Below are positions 5,842 through 7,811 of a DNA stretch of 7,811 bases, in pieces. The stretch lies in contig CALBPH010000218.1 in NCBI GenBank assembly GCA_937899365.1, positions 1-7,811 of the forward strand. The letters run 5' to 3'. Source of the stretch: an uncultured Leptolyngbya sp. Lineage in GTDB: Bacteria; Cyanobacteriota; Cyanobacteriia; Phormidesmidales; Phormidesmidaceae. Each line of letters starts with the position of its first letter. Position 1 is the first letter of the stretch. Made by a program: the position numbers and the translations under genes. A model generated the notes under the pieces. It did no database searches and had not been told where the DNA came from. It was given only the letters and a program-made list of their open reading frames with translations.

Positions 5842-6327
5842 CTAGCTAAGGCCAGAGCAAATGTAGTCGAAGTAAACGCCCATTTCCTTGCCAGCATCAG
5901 CACCAACTAGGCTAGCGGTGACTTCTTTCATGGCCTGAATGGCTTGTACAGTAGCACCTACAGGTACACCCAAAGAATTGTAGGTCTCCTTCAGTCCGTT
6001 GAGCACGCGCTCATCAAGGATGGAAGGATCGCCAGCCAACATAGCGTAGGTGGAATAGCGTAGATAGTAGTCCAAGTCACGAATGCAAGCAGCATAGCGA
6101 CGAGTGGTGTACATGTTGCCACCAGGACGAGTGATATCGGAGTACAGCAGCGCTTTAGCTACAGCATCCTTAACGATTTCGGAAGCGTTAGCACCGATGG
6201 CAGTAGCCGCGCGAACACGCAGCTCACCAGTCTGGAAGTAAGCAGCTAGCTTATCCATGGAAGACTGATCAAGGTACTTACCCTGAACGTCAGAAGAATT
6301 AATTACAGAAGTAATCGCGTCTTGCAT
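5842..6327 (-). CDS. apcB: Allophycocyanin beta subunit, ApcB
   Basis: A 161-residue protein with the full phycobiliprotein globin-like fold. The phycocyanobilin-attachment Cys81 lies in YAACIRDLDYYLRY, and Asn71 (in GGNMY) is the position commonly methylated in beta subunits. ApcB pairs with ApcA into (alpha-beta)3 discs of the phycobilisome core, passing energy from phycocyanin rods to the terminal emitters. It starts at ATG 6325-6327 with TAAGGA ten bases upstream, and follows apcA after only 64 bp, so the two are cotranscribed. No damage or unusual residue is seen. Confidence 0.98.
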   Translation of the reverse strand: MQDAITSVINSSDVQGKYLDQSSMDKLAAYFQTGELRVRAATAIGANASEIVKDAVAKALLYSDITRPGGNMYTTRRYAACIRDLDYYLRYSTYAMLAGDPSILDERVLNGLKETYNSLGVPVGATVQAIQAMKEVTASLVGADAGKEMGVYFDYICSGLS

Positions 6328-6391
6328 GATTTGAATTCCTTAGTGAGATTTTACGATGTGGCTTAATAACGCAAGGGGAAAATCAGATGAC

Positions 6392-6880
6392 TTAACCCAA
6401 CATCGCACCAACAACGTAATCGAAGTAAGAAGCGGCTTCAGCAGCATCATCACCAGACAGTAGAGAAGATGCAACACCCTTCATAAAGCGAATTGAATCG
6501 GCTACGGCAGGAATGGATGTACCTAGGGAGTTGTACATTTCCTTAGCACCGACTAGACCAATCTCCTCAATAGGAGTGATGTCGCCAGCAACAATGCCAT
6601 AGGTAACAAGACGTAGATAATAATCCATGTCACGTAGGCAAGTGGCAGTCATCTCTTCACCGTAGGCATTACCACCGGGAGAAACAACGTCAGGACGCTT
6701 TTGGAAAAGCTGGTCGCCAGCCTGCTTGATGATACGCTCGCGGGACTCAGTTAGAACTTGGGCGATGCGAAGACGACGCTCACCCGAGCCAACAAAGCCC
6801 TTGATGCGATCTAGTTCACCGGGGCTCAAGTAGCGAGCCTCAGCATCAGCGTTCACGATAGATTTCGTGACAATACTCAT
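6392..6880 (-). CDS. apcA: Allophycocyanin alpha subunit, ApcA
   Basis: A 162-residue protein, close to the usual length for ApcA. It begins MSIVTKSIVNADAEARYLSP and carries the chromophore Cys81 in TATCLRDMDYYLRL. VTYGIVAGDITPIEEIGLVG and the end FDYVVGAMLG are typical of allophycocyanin alpha. It binds one phycocyanobilin and forms core trimers with ApcB. A strong Shine-Dalgarno GGAGGA lies 8 nt before ATG 6878-6880, as expected for one of the cell's most abundant proteins. The gene is first in its transcript if the terminator after apcE works. Confidence 0.98.
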   Translation of the reverse strand: MSIVTKSIVNADAEARYLSPGELDRIKGFVGSGERRLRIAQVLTESRERIIKQAGDQLFQKRPDVVSPGGNAYGEEMTATCLRDMDYYLRLVTYGIVAGDITPIEEIGLVGAKEMYNSLGTSIPAVADSIRFMKGVASSLLSGDDAAEAASYFDYVVGAMLG

Positions 6881-7376
6881 TTATGGATTCCTCCGAAAGA
6901 ATATAACCGAAAAAATAATCCGGCTTTCACCTTCAAGGAGCTGAACATCACTCACTCCAATTAAGATGTGAGCAAAGTAGCCCTCACTTACTTTAACCCC
7001 GAATCAAGCATGAGCCCATGGGCCAGTGCAACACTTAATTCGGCAATCGAAGCTTGCCAATCATTGGCCAGATTCTATGAATCCTAATGTCAGCTCAGCT
7101 GCCTTCCGATAGTATTTTCCGGTATTCAGTTAACCTTCCAAAGTGATGTGACATATTTCGTAACACTATTCCTCAGAATTGTTAGCTTGCACCGCCGGAG
7201 GCAGAATAAACGGGCTATGCACCAGAATGGTATGGCGTTGTCCCCATTGGCGAGGACAAGTCATCGTTCCTGAAAGCGTTAAGCGACAACGGTAACGTAA
7301 TGCGTCAACGACCCTACACATTAAGACGTAGGCTACCTACACATGAATGCACAGTCGAAGTCTAGAGAGAGCCACT
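6881..7376 (-). promoter_or_regulatory. Leader and promoter region of apcABC
   Basis: About 500 bp without a gene, between the apcE terminator and apcA. It must hold the apcA promoter, yet I see no convincing -35/-10 pair. It contains a GTTACGAA-ATAT-GTCACATC element on the minus strand (7145-7164), similar to an HLR1 (RpaB) site but with a 4-bp instead of 2-bp spacer; small hairpins at 7238-7259 (TTGTCC/GGACAA) and 7068-7080 (GATTC/GAATC); and an imperfect tandem repeat at 7273-7310. A long leader is common for phycobilisome core genes. Confidence 0.5.
7273..7310. repeat. Imperfect 19-bp tandem repeat upstream of apcA
   Basis: Bases 7273-7291 and 7292-7310 match at 13 of 19 positions, sharing a GCG-CAACG pattern. 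Two adjacent copies in a promoter-bearing spacer could be a paired regulator site, though the match is modest. Confidence 0.3.
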
Positions 7377-7424
7377 AAAAACTATCGCTAGTGCGAAAGA
7401 TAAAAAACTCAGCACTACCGATAG
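7377..7424 (-). terminator. Intrinsic terminator after apcE
   Basis: A 13-bp stem with one mismatch (7382-7394 with 7412-7424) and a 17-nt loop is followed on the minus strand by TTTTT (7381-7377). It lies 49 bp beyond the apcE stop and should separate most apcE transcripts from apcABC. Confidence 0.8.
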
Positions 7425-7473
7425 CAACAATCAAATCCAGAGCAGTACCATTTCCCTAAGACCCAAGGTGAAC

Positions 7474-7811
7474 CTAAGTGTCAATCGATGCCTTTGTTGA
7501 CACGGACGGGACAAAGCTGGGAATGACAACATCATCGTTTTGACGAGTCAGCTGCTGGTACAGACGCTCAGTATTGGGGAAGTTAGCCGCTGGTAGCGTG
7601 GGGAAACGCCGATAGGGAACGGTGTCTTCACCAAAGAATTCGGCATACTCAGGAGTTTCAACCATGGTTTGAATAAAGCCGCGGATTCCCTTAGTTGCCA
7701 AGATCTGGTTATATTTGCGAATCTCGCCCTGGTTGAGTGGGGCTATTCCTAGGAAGTGCTTCTTGCACAGCTCAATTACTTTGGTATTAGGATAGGGGTC
7801 GTAGAACTCTT
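7474..7811 (-). CDS. apcE: Phycobilisome core-membrane linker ApcE, C-terminal end (partial)
   Basis: The last 111 codons of apcE, entering from the right edge; the frame is open through base 7809. The residues are the end of the final phycobilisome linker (PF00427-type) repeat and the conserved tail: EFYDPYPNTKVIELC, FLGIAPLNQGEIRKYN, GIRGFIQTMVETPEYAEFFG, TLPAANFPNTERLYQQL. ApcE is the large multi-domain scaffold that organises the core cylinders, anchors the phycobilisome to the thylakoid and acts as a terminal emitter through its N-terminal bilin domain, which lies outside this window. The TTG near 7701 is an ordinary internal Leu codon, not a start. It sits upstream of apcA in the conserved order apcE-A-B-C. 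Confidence 0.97.
   Translation of the reverse strand, partial: EFYDPYPNTKVIELCKKHFLGIAPLNQGEIRKYNQILATKGIRGFIQTMVETPEYAEFFGEDTVPYRRFPTLPAANFPNTERLYQQLTRQNDDVVIPSFVPSVSTKASIDT

Noticed and set aside
6881..6920. TATATT close to the apcA start as a -10 box
   Set aside because: It has no -35 partner at 16-18 bp and would leave a leader of about a dozen bases, overlapping the Shine-Dalgarno.
1..7811. CRISPR array, tRNA, rRNA, insertion sequence or phage genes
   Set aside because: No regularly spaced repeats, cloverleaf, rRNA sequence, transposase or integrase motif was found on either strand.

Overview
This window comes from a cyanobacterium with conventional phycobilisomes. The evidence is the right-hand apcE-apcA-apcB-apcC cluster (phycobilisome core), a single-helix high-light-inducible (Hlip) protein, a cyanobacterial AbrB-type regulator, and three copies of the cyanobacterial HIP1 octamer GCGATCGC. 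Genus cannot be fixed from the sequence alone.

Layout, left to right. (1) 2-2008, plus strand: most of an Hsp70/actin-like ATPase gene that enters from outside the window. Its reading frame is interrupted by one in-frame TGA (212-214), exactly where the glycine of the phosphate-1 loop is expected. (2) 2034-2084: a perfect 24-bp stem with a 3-nt loop, a bidirectional terminator between convergent genes. (3) 2188-2580, minus: a cyAbrB regulator with an extended -10 promoter about 120 bp upstream. (4) 2710-3248: an AT-rich stretch without a convincing gene, holding a nested set of inverted repeats at 2977-3137 (a possible MITE-like relic or structured RNA). (5) 3355-3540, plus: a 61-residue Hlip gene whose leader carries a 9-bp hairpin. 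(6) 3564-4979, minus: a secreted HtrA/Deg-like serine protease with two C-terminal PPC domains instead of a PDZ domain. It is interrupted by one in-frame TAA (4740-4742), four codons before the catalytic His. (7) 5201-5241: terminator of the apc transcript. (8) 5260-7811, minus: apcC, apcB, apcA and the C-terminal end of apcE. A terminator follows apcE, and there are long structured spacers between apcE and apcA and between apcB and apcC.

How the genes work together: ApcA and ApcB form the allophycocyanin discs of the phycobilisome core, ApcC is the small core linker, and ApcE is the core-membrane linker and terminal emitter. The Hlip protects chlorophyll proteins under strong light. The cyAbrB protein belongs to a family of global carbon/nitrogen regulators. 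The protease would act in the periplasm or lumen on damaged proteins. Most of the window is therefore light harvesting and stress physiology, ordinary for a cyanobacterium.

No new multi-gene system is visible. The unusual point is that two unrelated long genes each carry exactly one premature stop, both at the functional heart of the protein, with otherwise clean frames on both sides. Sequencing error, recent nonsense mutation and (less likely) readthrough are the competing explanations. The next most interesting items are the inverted-repeat cluster at 2977-3137 and the three inverted repeats between apcB and apcC.
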